Position numbers and translations under genes: made by a program
Notes under the pieces: generated by a model
Told to the model about the DNA's origin: nothing
The model's database searches: none
Seen by the model: only the letters and a program-made list of their open reading frames with translations
Shown: positions 7,699 through 16,953 of the stretch, piece by piece
How the letters are laid out: each line of letters starts with the position of its first letter
Position numbering within the stretch: the stretch's first letter is position 1
NCBI RefSeq assembly: GCF_009735685.1
Contig: NZ_WHPN01000262.1
Location: forward strand, 1-53,630
DNA length: 53,630 nt
Source: Streptomyces lycii
GTDB taxonomy: Bacteria; Actinomycetota; Actinomycetes; Streptomycetales; Streptomycetaceae
Direction: 5' to 3'

Positions 7699-9165
7699 GG
7701 ACTCGAAGCCGGCCCGTACGTCACCCTTCGACGCCTCGACCTGGATGTCCGAGGGCGGGCCGATGTCGGCGGAGATGATCGTCTCGTACTCCAGGACCGC
7801 GGGGCAGCTGGTGCCGCTGATCTGCACCGTGCGGTCGGCGACCTTCTTGCCGGTGCGCAGCTCGTACACCTGCACCGGTATGTCGATCTTGTGGAACGTC
7901 ACGTCCTGGACGCCGCCGATGGCGAGCTTGTGCTCGTACGGGCAGGTCCGCACGGCGTCCCCGTCCTCGGCCTCGCCCGCGCACACCACCAGCACGGCCT
8001 TGGCCGGGTCGGTGGTCCGCCAGCCGCCGGGCAGTTGGTCCGTGTACTCGGCGTTGCCGAAGAACATCGCGCGGTTCGTTCCCTTGCCGTAGGCCTTGGC
8101 CCCGCTGTACTTGGCCGGCTTGTCGCAGTATTCCGGCCGGTGGCCGGTCCCGCCCTCCAGCAGCTCGGTGACGTTCTCCAGCTCGATGGTCTGCGTCGCC
8201 TCCCTGGCGCCCTTGCGGGCGGCGTCCGCGCGGCTGTCGTCGGGATACTGGTCGAGCAACTGCTCGTAGCGCGCCCGGGCCTTCTTCCACTCCTCGGCCA
8301 CCATGTGGTCGTCGGCGCATTCGACGAGCGCTCCGGGCGCGGCCTGCCGCACGGTCTCCTCCGACCGGTCCAGCGCCGGGTGGCCGGGCGTGTGGTCCCG
8401 GAGCCAGTCGGTGACCTTCGCGGTGGGGCAGGGATTCCTGGTGGGCAGGCTGTCGAGGAAGCCGTTCAGGACCACGTCCACGGTCTTCTCGTTGCCCGGC
8501 TGCGCGCGGACCTCGGCGAGCAGGTCGAACCCGGCCCGCAGCGCGTCGGTGTCCCCGACCAGCCCGGACGTCAGCTTGGCGGCGGCCCGCTCCAGCCGCT
8601 CGCAGGTCTCGGCCATCCGCTCGCCCCGCGCGGCCAGCGGTGCGTCGGCGAGGCGGTTCCCGAACCAGGTCTTCTCCTGGGCGCTCACCACTCCGGCGCA
8701 GTCGCCGCTCGCCCGCGCCCCGGTCATGTCGCCGTCGATCACGGACGTGTCGTACCGCAGGAGTGCGGTGGCCAGCAGCACCGGCACCGTGACGCCCAGC
8801 GCGACGACGCGTTCCCGGCGGACCGCCAACCGCCGGCCGCGCCCGCCCGCGAGGAACCAGCCGTGCCCGACACCGGCCGCCCACCACAGCAGGAGCAGCA
8901 CCTCGCACCACGGTTCGGCGTACGAGAGCAGCACGAAGACGAGCACGACGGTGCCCGCGAGCGCGGCGGCGGCCCACCGGTACCGCCGCATCAGCAGATA
9001 ACCGGCGCCGAGGAACGAGGCGTTGCCGAGCGCTACGGCCAGCGGGTCGTGCGGACGGGGCGGCGGCGCGGGCGGTGCGGGCGGTACGGGCGGCATCGGC
9101 GGTACGGGCGGTGGTGCGGGCTGCGGCTCGGGCTGCGACATGGCGTACGCCCGGTCGTCGTCCAT
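7684..9165 (-). CDS. Pro-rich N-terminus membrane protein with TPR-like soluble domain, unknown function
   Basis: This 493-aa protein starts with a Pro/Val/Met-rich cytoplasmic tail (residues ~10-38). Three or four hydrophobic helices follow between ~45 and 130 (LAVALGNASFLGAGYLLM, AAAALAGTVVLVFVLLSYA, CEVLLLLWWAAGVGHGWFLA, VVALGVTVPVLLATALL). The long outer domain contains a TPR-like repeat (EEWKKARARYEQLLDQYPDDSRADAARKGA). The C-terminal ~150 residues carry several cysteines that could form disulfides (CDKPAKY, VVCAGE, RTCPYEH, GTSCPAVLEYE). I do not recognise a named family. The ATG has a GGGGGAG ribosome site 8-9 bases upstream. Its stop lies in a 15-base tandem array. Confidence 0.75.
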   Translation of the reverse strand: MDDDRAYAMSQPEPQPAPPPVPPMPPVPPAPPAPPPRPHDPLAVALGNASFLGAGYLLMRRYRWAAAALAGTVVLVFVLLSYAEPWCEVLLLLWWAAGVGHGWFLAGGRGRRLAVRRERVVALGVTVPVLLATALLRYDTSVIDGDMTGARASGDCAGVVSAQEKTWFGNRLADAPLAARGERMAETCERLERAAAKLTSGLVGDTDALRAGFDLLAEVRAQPGNEKTVDVVLNGFLDSLPTRNPCPTAKVTDWLRDHTPGHPALDRSEETVRQAAPGALVECADDHMVAEEWKKARARYEQLLDQYPDDSRADAARKGAREATQTIELENVTELLEGGTGHRPEYCDKPAKYSGAKAYGKGTNRAMFFGNAEYTDQLPGGWRTTDPAKAVLVVCAGEAEDGDAVRTCPYEHKLAIGGVQDVTFHKIDIPVQVYELRTGKKVADRTVQISGTSCPAVLEYETIISADIGPPSDIQVEASKGDVRAGFESLIDR

Positions 9166-9457
9166 CCCTTTCTCCCCCTGTTACGGAATGCGCTTGCGCG
9201 ATCCCCCATTGTCGCCCGCGGCGCGCGGAAAGGGCCAGACGCGGAGGAGACCGTGACGCGTGCGGTGCCGCGATGCTTCCGTTGACCGACGGGCCGGCGG
9301 ACCGGCGGGCGCTCCGCACCGAGGACCACCACCGGCCCCGCCACGAAACCCACCGCTCCACGGAAACCGGCCCCGCCACGGAAACCACCGCTGCACAGAG
9401 AACCGCCGGCGCCCGGCCACGGAAACCGCCGCCGCACAGAAGAGAAAGGTGCCCCGC

Positions 9458-10090
9458 GTGCCCACCGAGCCCACCGAGCCCACCGGTCCCGCCACCCGTC
9501 CCGCCGATTCCACCGCTCCCGCCGCTCCCGCCCGGACTGCCCGGACTGCCCGGACTGCCCGGCCCAACCCTGCTGCCCAGTCCGCCCAGATGCCGGACCG
9601 GCCCGCGGCAGGGAGCCCGGACGGGCAACCGTCCGGGATCCCTGCCGAGATCCCGGACGGACTGCGGCAGCTCGTCGCCGCCATGCCGTACGCCGAACGC
9701 CTCGGCCTGACCCTGGAGGAGGCCTCCGCCGACCGGGTGCGCGGCACCCTCGACTGGGCCGAGGACCTGTGCACCCTGGGCGGCGTGCTGCACGGCGGGG
9801 TGCTGATGTCGCTGGCCGACACGGTCGGAGCCGTCTGCGCGTATCTGAATCTGCCCGCGGGCGCGAGCACCGCGACCGTCGAGTCGAAGAGCAACCTGTT
9901 CCGGGCGGTGCGCTCCGGGACGGTCCGCGCGACGGCCGGACCGCTGCACGTCGGGCGGTCCCTCATCGTCGTCCAGACCTCGCTGGAGGACGACCGGGGA
10001 CGCGCCGTGGCCCACACCGTGCAGACCCAGACCGTGCAGATCCCGACCGCGCAGGCCCGGACCGTGCCGGCCTCCGGTCCCGCCCGCTGA
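9458..10090 (+). CDS. PaaI-family hotdog-fold thioesterase
   Basis: The hotdog domain occupies about residues 70-190 of 210: MPYAERLGLTLEEASADRVRGTLDW, then LCTLGGVLHGGVLMSLADTVGAVCAYLNLPAG with the HGG-x6-D motif of PaaI thioesterases, and SNLFRAVRSGTVRATAGPLHVGRSLIVVQT. Such enzymes hydrolyse acyl- or aryl-CoA thioesters in the cytoplasm. The GTG at 9458 is preceded by AGAAAGG at 8 bases. The first 65 residues are a Thr/Pro/Ala-rich, low-complexity extension encoded by short repeats such as CCGGACTGC; a later ATG near 9588 would remove most of it. The 9166-9457 gap holds only CCACGGAAACC repeats. Confidence 0.82.
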   Translation: MPTEPTEPTGPATRPADSTAPAAPARTARTARTARPNPAAQSAQMPDRPAAGSPDGQPSGIPAEIPDGLRQLVAAMPYAERLGLTLEEASADRVRGTLDWAEDLCTLGGVLHGGVLMSLADTVGAVCAYLNLPAGASTATVESKSNLFRAVRSGTVRATAGPLHVGRSLIVVQTSLEDDRGRAVAHTVQTQTVQIPTAQARTVPASGPAR

Positions 10091-10293
10091 TGGAGCCGTA
10101 CACCGGTGCCGGGGCGCGCCCGCCGGTGCCCCCGGAGGCAGTTGTGAGAGCACACAGCAGGCATGTCACTCACTTCACCCGGAACGGAATCTTCTGCGCG
10201 TGCGGCCCGTTGGCCCGGCAAAGTCCGGGCCGCGGGTCCGCCGCCGTCCGGTCCGCCGACGCCCGCTCCGGGCGAGAAGAGAAGGGCGAGACC

Positions 10294-11276
10294 TTGAACG
10301 GCATGCGCGCCGCTCTGGACGACAGCTTCGGCCCGCCCGAGGTGCTCTGCGAGGGCCGGGTGCCCGTGCCGTCCCCGGGTCCGGACGAGGTGCTGGTCAG
10401 GGTCCTTGCCGCGAGCGTCAACGGCGGTGAGGCGTACGGACGTCCGGGACGGGTGCGCCTGGTGACCGGGCGGCGCTTCCCGCTCCGTACGGGCATCGAC
10501 TTCGTCGGCGAGGTCACCGGGATCGGCGCGGCCGTCGCGGAACCGGGGCCAAGACCGGGTGACCGGGTGCAGGGGGCGCTGCCGCGCGGCACCTTCGGCA
10601 GTGCCGCCGAGTACGTGGCCGTCCGCCCGCGGCAGATCTCGCGGGCACCGGCCGGCTCGACCCGGTGGAGCCGCGGCCCTCCCGGCGACCGGGACCACCG
10701 CGATCACCGCGCTGCGCGACAAGGCCCGGCTGCGCCCCGGCGAACGCCTGCTGGTGCGCGGCGCCTCGGGCGGAGTCGGCAGCGTCGCCGTACAGCTGGG
10801 CCGGGCGCTCGGCGCGCACGTCACCGCGCCGACGGACCCGAAGAGCCTCGAATTCGTACGCGAACTGGGCGACGCCCCGTGCGCCTGCGCAGGGGGGTGC
10901 CCACAGCTACACCACCACCGGCCCCGCCGACCTCGCGCCGTTCGATGCCGTCCTGGACACCGTGGGAACCGGACACGCCGACTGGCGGCGGCTGCTGGCG
11001 CCGGGCGGGCGGATGGTCGCCATCGCCTTCGACCTCGAGAACGCCCTCCCCAGCCTGTTCCTCATGCTCGCCTCCGCCCGGTACGGCTCGCGCCGGGTGC
11101 GGTTCTTCAGCGGCAATGCGCGCCACGAGCTGTCCGCCGAACTCAGCCGGTACGCCGAGGCCGGGGTGATCCGGCCGGTGGTGGACACCGTGCACCCGCT
11201 CGCGGGCATCGCCGCCGCGCACCGGGCCCTGGAGGCCGGCGGCGTGCGCGGGAAGCACGTCATCCGGATCGACTGA
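10294..11276 (+). pseudogene. Zinc-independent alcohol dehydrogenase / quinone oxidoreductase, broken by frameshifts
   Basis: The frame starts at TTG 10294 (GAAGG eight bases upstream) with NGMRAALDDSFGPPEVLCEG and FPLRTGIDFVGEVTGIG, typical of the MDR family. After about 10656 a missing base shifts the frame for DPVE. A second missing base near 10670 moves it to the frame with ALPATGTTAITALRDKA and the NADPH loop RGASGGVGSVAVQLG. Between 10880 and 10905 an insert with palindrome CCTGCGCAGG and six Gs moves it to the frame ending GVRGKHVIRID. All expected domains are present, so either the gene is freshly dead or the assembly has errors. Confidence 0.8.
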
Positions 11277-11403
11277 GCGCACCTCCGCGCCCGCCGGGGT
11301 CCGGCCGGCCCCCGGGGGTCCCCGGCCGCGACCCGGGCGGACCTCGGGACGGCTCCGGCGTACGGACCCGGCGGACCCCGGACGGGCCACCGCACGGCGC
11401 CCC

Positions 11404-11443
11404 TCCGGTGATCTTTACTGCGTTCCGGTGATCTTTACTACGT
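11404..11443 (+). promoter_or_regulatory. Two 20-bp direct repeats upstream of the symporter gene
   Basis: TCCGGTGATCTTTACT occurs at 11404 and again at 11424, with the 20-base units differing at one base. Repeats spaced by two helical turns upstream of a -35-like TTGACG (11454-11459) are what a tandem-binding activator, such as a response regulator, would use. Next to it, GCCACTT-N6-AAGTGGC (11468-11487) is an inverted repeat with a possible TAAAGA -10 inside. The 11277-11829 gap is clearly more AT-rich than its surroundings and holds no gene. Confidence 0.5.
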
Positions 11444-11631
11444 GCCGGACCGGTTGACGTCGCACTTGCCACTTGTAAAGAAGTGGCCGCAAACGGGCAG
11501 TACGGGCAACACGAACCCGACAAAGCGATCATTGAATACACAACTATCCAGCACATAGCGCCCGAACGACCCGATAAGCCATCTCAACCCTGGCGGGACG
11601 CTCCAACATCATCATCCTGTGAAGAAGCTGT

Positions 11632-11647
11632 TAACGTGCCTCACGTT
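11632..11647 (+). promoter_or_regulatory. Dyad AACGTG-N3-CACGTT overlapping a -10-like TAACGT
   Basis: A perfect 6-base-arm palindrome (11633-11647) overlaps TAACGT at 11632-11637, about 190 bases before the symporter start. It may be a repressor or activator site for a second promoter. Confidence 0.4.
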
Positions 11648-11829
11648 TGCGGGCTCAAACAGTCCGCTTTTCTGTGAACGCCCCTGGGCCCACGCGACGA
11701 CAGCGAGGCGCGCCGGGGACGGAGCCTCTGCCCGCGCCCGGCGCGCGGGACACGACCGCGGGGTCCTCGGTCGGCACGCCGGATCCCGCGGCCGTTCGCG
11801 GGCTCCACGAGTCGAAGGAGGTGGCGCGC

Positions 11830-13626
11830 GTGGACGGCGTGGAAACAGCCCAGTTCAGCGCCGTGGTGGTAGTGGGTCTGCTGGTGTTCTTCTACGGAGG
11901 CACCTTCCTGATCTCGACCCGCATCGGCAAGAAGGACGAGAACGCCGACGGGTACATGACCGGCGGCAACAACATCGGCTTCGGCATCTCCGCCGCGAGC
12001 ATGACGGCGACGTGGATCTGGGCGTCCTCGATGTACGCGTCCGCCACCTCGGGCTACACCTACGGCATATCGGGCCCCATCCACTACGGGCTCTGGGGCG
12101 CCCTGATGATCCTCTTCATCTACCCCTTCGGTAAGCGCATCCGCGCCGTCGCGCCCAAGGCGCACACGCTGGCCGAGGTCATGTACGTCCGCCACGGCCG
12201 TTCCAGCCAGCTGATGCTCGCCGGCTCCAACATCGTCGGCAGCCTCATCAGCCTGATGTCGAACTTCATCGCCGGCGGCGTGCTGATCTCGCTGCTGTCG
12301 CCCTTCAACTTCACCCAGGGCGTCTTCGCCGTCGCCGCGGGCGTGCTCCTCTACACCCTGTGGTCCGGGTTCCGGGCCTCCGTGCTGACCGACTTCGTAC
12401 AGGTCGTGGCGATGCTGGGCGCGGTCGCCGTGATCGTTCCGTTCATCTTCTTCGCGGCCGGGTTCCCGGCCGCGTTCGAGACGGGCGCCGGGAACCTGAC
12501 GCCGCAGCAGGGCGACTTCTTCTCCAGCGACGCGTTCATGCAGCAGGGCGCCCCGTACATCGCCGCGGTGCTCGCCTACGCCATCGGCAACCAGACCATC
12601 GCGCAGCGGCTCTTCGCCGTGAAGCAGTCCCTGATCAAGCCGACCTTCGTCACCGCGACGATCGGCTACGGCGCCATGGTCATCGGCGTCGGCATGCTCG
12701 GCGTGCTCGCCCTCTACCTCGGCTTCGAGCCGGCCGGCGGCGACCTGAACAACCTCATCCCCGGGATGGCCGCGGAGTACCTGCCCACGGCGCTGCTGGC
12801 CGTCTTCTTCATCATGATCATCGGCGCGTTGTCCTCCACGGCCGACTCGGACCTCTCGGCCCTCTCGTCGATCATGATGGCCGACGTCTACGGGCAGAAC
12901 GTGGCGGGCAAGGAGAAGGCCGACCCCCGCACGATGCTGCTGATCGGCCGGATCACGATGGTCCTGGCGACCGCGGCGGCCGTGGCCTTCGCCAGTCTCC
13001 AGCTGAGCATCCTCGATCTGCTGGTGTTCGTCGGCGCCCTCTGGGGCGCCCTCGTCTTCCCGGTGCTGGCCAGCTTCTACTGGGAGAAGGTCACCGGCAG
13101 GGCGTTCACCACGTCGGTGCTCGTGGCGCTCGCGGTGTTCCTGCCGGTCCGCTTCGGCTGGATCTCCGTGGACGGCCCGTTCGGCATCGTCGTCGACGTG
13201 CTGTCCGTCATCGGCATCGGCGTCGTCCTCGGCCTGATGGCGTTCGGCTTCTTCGGCGCCGGGGTGGCGAAGATCGTCGGTGTGCTCGCCACGCTGGTGT
13301 CCGCGCCGTTCGCCATCGGCTCGCTCCACGAGTACGCGACTCTCTGCGGCTCGCTCGTCGCCTACTCCGTGAGCACCGTCATCTGCTGGGCGATGTCCGC
13401 CGGGCAGAAGGAGCGCTTCGACTTCGCCGTCATCGCACAGCGCACCGGTGACTTCGACGACGGCTCCGCCGCGCGGGCGGCCCGCGACGACGCCGGCGCC
13501 GCTGTCCCGCGGCAGGCGGCGGACACCGGGACCGGTGCCCCGGACCGGGCGGGTGACGCCAGGACCGGTGCCCCGGGGCGGGCGGGCGACGCCGACGGAG
13601 AACCCGAGCCCGCCGCGAGGAAGTGA
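11830..13626 (+). CDS. Sodium:solute symporter (SSS family)
   Basis: The 598-aa membrane protein has about 13 hydrophobic helices, beginning VVVVGLLVFFYGGTFLIS. SSTADSDLSALSSIMMADVY is the SSS-family signature around helix 8 that helps bind sodium. ADGYMTGGNNIGFGISAASMTATWIWASS and QTIAQRLFAVK are also conserved in SSS transporters. The GTG start at 11830 has GAAGGAGG 8 bases upstream; the open frame further upstream has no coding character. The ~60-residue C-terminal tail is low-complexity Ala/Asp/Gly repeats. It is followed by a 43-aa partner gene, a pairing seen for transporters of small organic solutes. The substrate is not readable. Confidence 0.9.
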   Translation: MDGVETAQFSAVVVVGLLVFFYGGTFLISTRIGKKDENADGYMTGGNNIGFGISAASMTATWIWASSMYASATSGYTYGISGPIHYGLWGALMILFIYPFGKRIRAVAPKAHTLAEVMYVRHGRSSQLMLAGSNIVGSLISLMSNFIAGGVLISLLSPFNFTQGVFAVAAGVLLYTLWSGFRASVLTDFVQVVAMLGAVAVIVPFIFFAAGFPAAFETGAGNLTPQQGDFFSSDAFMQQGAPYIAAVLAYAIGNQTIAQRLFAVKQSLIKPTFVTATIGYGAMVIGVGMLGVLALYLGFEPAGGDLNNLIPGMAAEYLPTALLAVFFIMIIGALSSTADSDLSALSSIMMADVYGQNVAGKEKADPRTMLLIGRITMVLATAAAVAFASLQLSILDLLVFVGALWGALVFPVLASFYWEKVTGRAFTTSVLVALAVFLPVRFGWISVDGPFGIVVDVLSVIGIGVVLGLMAFGFFGAGVAKIVGVLATLVSAPFAIGSLHEYATLCGSLVAYSVSTVICWAMSAGQKERFDFAVIAQRTGDFDDGSAARAARDDAGAAVPRQAADTGTGAPDRAGDARTGAPGRAGDADGEPEPAARK

Positions 13627-13660
13627 CCGGACCGCAACCGGACAACCAGCAGGAGGCACA

Positions 13661-13792
13661 GTGACCACCGTCGCTCTCAGCGCGTACATCTTGATGTGGC
13701 CCGTCGTCGTGGCCGTCGTCCTGTTCGTGATCAGCCGTGCGTTCTTCCGCGAGTGGGCGGAGGCCCGCCGCAACGGGCGCGGCCTGATCTGA
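13661..13792 (+). CDS. Small membrane subunit of the SSS transporter
   Basis: This 43-aa protein consists of one hydrophobic helix (LSAYILMWPVVVAVVLFVISRAFF) and a basic end (REWAEARRNGRGLI). Proteins of this type (putative transporter small subunit) follow SSS symporter genes in actinomycetes and are thought to be accessory subunits. The GTG start has AGGAGG four bases upstream and the gene is 34 bases after the symporter stop, so one operon is clear. Confidence 0.85.
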   Translation: MTTVALSAYILMWPVVVAVVLFVISRAFFREWAEARRNGRGLI

Positions 13793-13796
13793 GCAC

Positions 13797-13844
13797 CCAC
13801 CGGCGCCGCGGACCGGCCGCACGGCCGGCCCGCTGCGCCGGTGG
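13797..13844 (+). terminator. Strong hairpin terminator after the symporter operon
   Basis: CCACCGGCGC (13797-13806) pairs with GCGCCGGTGG (13835-13844), and inside it CCGGCCG pairs with CGGCCGG (13813-13828). There is no U tract, as is common in Streptomyces. The rest of the 13793-14168 gap shows no gene. Confidence 0.75.
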
Positions 13845-14168
13845 ATCACCCGCGTCCCCGGTCACCGGCGGGCAACGGCCTCCCCGGCGAGTCCGGGCCG
13901 CGGGTCCGCCCTCCGCTTCCCCGGCCGTGCCGTACGACCTGGTGGCGTACGCCGTGCTGGTGACCGTGGCCGTCGCGGCCGCCGGGCCGCCCGGAGCGCG
14001 GTGCCTGCCGGCGTGCGGCCCGTGGCCCGGAGCGGAGCGCCGTCGGTGTCCGGGGCCCGTGAAAACCGGTGGCCGGACGGCCGCGCCGGGTGCCGTCGCC
14101 ATGCGAGCGGGCCGCCGCCGGGTTTGAATGGCCCGAGTAGCGTCGCACGTCCGGAGCGAGGCAGCCGA

Positions 14169-16718
14169 GTGGATCCGACCCTGCAGGTGCACGAGCCCGA
14201 CCAGCCGTCGGGCGGCGTCGTCGTGCTGCTGCTGGACGAGGACGGGACCGTGCTCCAGTGCCCGTCCGCGGCCTTCGGCCTCACCGGTCGCACCGCCTCC
14301 GAGCTGCGCGGACGCCCGTTCACGGAGCTGGTTCCGGACTCGGACCGGCAACCCGGGCGACGCGGCGGCCCCGGAGAGATGCAGCAGCTGCGGACGGTCC
14401 TGCTGCACCGGGACGGCACCGAGGTTCCGGTCGACGCCGCGATGGTGCCGCTGCCCGACGGCTGCCCGGCCCGCCACGTGGTGTGCCTGAGCCCCGCCCC
14501 GACCGACGACAACCCGCGGCACCCGGCGAAGGACCGGGCGCTGCTCCGAGCGATGTTCGAGCAGAACCACTTCGGCCTGGTGGTCCACGGCACCGACCTG
14601 GGGATCGAGCGCGGCACGCTGAACTCCTGCCTCCCCGGCGGCTTCGTGACCGACCGGCCGCCACCGGGTGCCCGGCTCTCGGACGCCGTCCTGGACGAGG
14701 ACGCCGCGGCGATCGAGGAACAGCTCCGCCGGGTCCTGGAGACCGGCGAGCCGGTGATCGACTGGGAGCAGTCCGCCCGGCCGCGGCGGAATCCGGGTGA
14801 GGAGCGGATGCTGTCGATGTCGGTGTTCCGGCTCCACGACGGGCACGGCCGCGCACTCGGCGTCGCTGCGGTCTACACCGACGTCACCACCGAGCACGCG
14901 GCCCGGCGGCGGCTCCGGCTCCTCCAGGCCGCCGCCGAGCGGCTCGGCCAGAACCTGGACGTCACCGGCAACGCCGAGGAGCTGGCCGAGATCCTCGTAC
15001 CGTCCTTCGCGGACCTGGTGAGCGTGGACCTGTCCGACTCGGTGTTCGAAGGTCAGGAGACCGGCGCGTTCGTCCCCGGGACCCGGCTGCGCCGGATCGC
15101 GGTCGCCTCCGCGGACGGCCGGTGGCCCGCGGAGATCGACCAGCTCGGCGACGTCGTGCGCGCCAGGGAGCAGGAGAGCTTCAACCTCCGCGAGGGTACG
15201 AGCCTGCGGGTGGAGGATCTGGAGTCCTGGCGGGACGAGCTGGACCCGGACGAGGAGCGGCGCCGGCTGCTGTTTCCCGACGGCGCGACCTCGGCGATGT
15301 TCGTGCCGCTGCACGCCCGGGGCGCGGTGCTCGGGGTGATGGGCCTGTGGCGGCGGGGCGAGCGGGCCCGGTTCGCCGAGGACGATGTGTCACTGATCGA
15401 GGAGATCGCCTCCCGGGCCGCCCTGAGCCTGGAGAACGCCCGGCGCTACACGACCGAGCTGCGCACCGTGGAGATGCTGCAACGCAGCCTGCTGCCACCG
15501 GCCGGGGTGGACCTGAGCGCGGCGGAGACCGCGGGGACGTACATCCCGGCGAGCACGGCGGCGGGCATGGGCGGCAGCTGGTACGACGTCATCCCGCTGT
15601 CCTCGGCCCGGGTCGCGTTCGTCATCGGTGACGTCGTCGGCCACGGCCTGGGGGCGACGGCCACCATGGGCCGGCTGCGGACCGCGGTGCAGACCCTCGC
15701 CGACCTGGACATGGCCCCCGAGGAGCTGCTCACCCACCTGGACGACCTCGTCATCCGGCTGGGCTCCACCGAGCCGCAGCCCGGCAACGGCGGGGTGCTC
15801 GGCACGACCTGTCTGTACTGCGTGTACGACCCGGTCACCGGACGGTGCAGCATGGCCAGCGCGGGCCACCCGCCGCCCCTGCTGACGTGCCCCGGCGGGC
15901 CCACCCACTACGCGGACCTGAAACCGGGACCCGCCCTGGGTTCGGGCGGCATGCCGTTCGAGCCGCTCGACCTGCACCTCACACCCGGGAGCGTACTGGC
16001 GTTCTACACCAACAAGCTGGTGGTCCACGGCGGCCGGCCGGCCGGAGCGGAGGAGTCCGGCGGGGGCCGGGCGGGCGCGGAGTCCGGCGAAGGCCGGGAG
16101 AGGGCGGAGTCCGGCGGGGGCCGGGCGGGGGACGCGCCGGAGGAGCCCGACGGCTGCGGCGAGCAGCCGTTGCGGCCGCTCGTCGAGGGCGTGGCCACCG
16201 CGGTGGAGCGCGGCGGCAGCCCCGCCGAGATCGGGCGGGCGGCGCTCGACCAGGTGCTGACCGAGGTGCCGGCCGACGACGTGGCCCTGCTGGTGGCCCG
16301 GGTCCGGGCGCTGGACGAGGGGTCCACCGCAGCCTGGCGGTTCACCGACGACCCCGCCGTCGTCTCCGAGGCGCGCGAACTCGTCATCAACCAGCTGACC
16401 ACCTGGGGCCTGGACCAGCTGACGTTCACCACCGAACTGATCGTCAGCGAGCTGATCACCAACGCGATCCGCTACGCCGGGGCTCCCATCGGCCTCCGTT
16501 TGATCAAGGACCGGACGCTGATCTGCGAGGTCTCCGACCCCAGCCAGACGCAGCCGCACCTGCGCCGGGCCCGGCTCACCGACGAGGGCGGGCGCGGCCT
16601 GTTCCTGATCGCCCAGCTGGCCCACCGGTGGGGCAGCCGGTACACGCACTCCGGCAAGACCATCTGGACCGAACAACCCCTGAACGGCGTCCCGGAAGTG
16701 CCGCTGGACCTGTTCTGA
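14169..16718 (+). CDS. PAS-GAF-SpoIIE phosphatase-HATPase multidomain signalling protein
   Basis: 849 aa. A PAS domain (about 12-120) and a second PAS-like part (to ~235) come first. A GAF domain (about 247-425) follows, then a SpoIIE/RsbU-type PP2C phosphatase (435-640; GDVVGHG at ~487). The C-terminal GHKL ATPase domain (about 715-849) has an N-box in ELIVSELITNAIRYA and a G box DEGGRGLFLIAQLA. Such proteins switch sigma factors through anti-sigma antagonists and anti-sigma kinase activity. The usual GGDWYD metal motif reads GGSWYD here (Ser470). A 27-base repeat encodes the linker between phosphatase and kinase. Start GTG follows GGAGCGAGG. Confidence 0.88.
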   Translation: MDPTLQVHEPDQPSGGVVVLLLDEDGTVLQCPSAAFGLTGRTASELRGRPFTELVPDSDRQPGRRGGPGEMQQLRTVLLHRDGTEVPVDAAMVPLPDGCPARHVVCLSPAPTDDNPRHPAKDRALLRAMFEQNHFGLVVHGTDLGIERGTLNSCLPGGFVTDRPPPGARLSDAVLDEDAAAIEEQLRRVLETGEPVIDWEQSARPRRNPGEERMLSMSVFRLHDGHGRALGVAAVYTDVTTEHAARRRLRLLQAAAERLGQNLDVTGNAEELAEILVPSFADLVSVDLSDSVFEGQETGAFVPGTRLRRIAVASADGRWPAEIDQLGDVVRAREQESFNLREGTSLRVEDLESWRDELDPDEERRRLLFPDGATSAMFVPLHARGAVLGVMGLWRRGERARFAEDDVSLIEEIASRAALSLENARRYTTELRTVEMLQRSLLPPAGVDLSAAETAGTYIPASTAAGMGGSWYDVIPLSSARVAFVIGDVVGHGLGATATMGRLRTAVQTLADLDMAPEELLTHLDDLVIRLGSTEPQPGNGGVLGTTCLYCVYDPVTGRCSMASAGHPPPLLTCPGGPTHYADLKPGPALGSGGMPFEPLDLHLTPGSVLAFYTNKLVVHGGRPAGAEESGGGRAGAESGEGRERAESGGGRAGDAPEEPDGCGEQPLRPLVEGVATAVERGGSPAEIGRAALDQVLTEVPADDVALLVARVRALDEGSTAAWRFTDDPAVVSEARELVINQLTTWGLDQLTFTTELIVSELITNAIRYAGAPIGLRLIKDRTLICEVSDPSQTQPHLRRARLTDEGGRGLFLIAQLAHRWGSRYTHSGKTIWTEQPLNGVPEVPLDLF
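16053..16133. repeat. Intragenic 27-bp repeat x3 in the SpoIIE-HATPase linker
   Basis: Three tandem 27-base units starting GAGTCCGGCG encode ESGGGRAGA, ESGEGRERA and ESGGGRAGD (residues about 629-655). The period keeps the frame. Confidence 0.88.
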
Positions 16719-16925
16719 GCCCCGCTGTCCGGTCGCCCGGGCGCGCCTTCCCGGCCCCGCTGTCCGGTCGCCCGGGCGTGCATTCCGAGCCCCGCTGCCC
16801 GGTGGCCCGGGGGCGCCTTCCGTGCCCTGCTGCCCCGGCTGCCCGGCTGCACCCGATGGCCCGCTGCCCGGTGGCCCGCTTGCGCCCGATGGCCCGTTGC
16901 CCGGCTGCCCCGCTGCCGGAGCGCG
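16719..16925. repeat. 35-bp degenerate tandem array beginning at the stop codon of the SpoIIE gene
   Basis: Units starting GCCCCGCTGYCCGG lie at 16719, 16754, 16789, 16824 and 16859 (period 35), with a sixth near 16892. The first follows the TGA directly. The array fills the space up to the convergent PadR gene. Confidence 0.8.
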
Positions 16926-16953
16926 CCGTGTCGCCGACCGCCGCTCCAGCGGC

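Noticed and set aside
7549..9285. 578-codon plus-strand frame opposite the 7684 gene
   Set aside because: Composition is typical of antisense frames in GC-rich DNA; the minus-strand protein has membrane helices and a good ribosome site.
9458..9600. Signal peptide or extra domain at the thioesterase N-terminus
   Set aside because: The extension is Thr/Pro/Ala repeats with no hydrophobic core and arises from short DNA repeats.
16719..16925. Extra coding extension of the SpoIIE gene
   Set aside because: It lies after a clear TGA and consists of a 35-base repeat, whose period would change frame at each copy.
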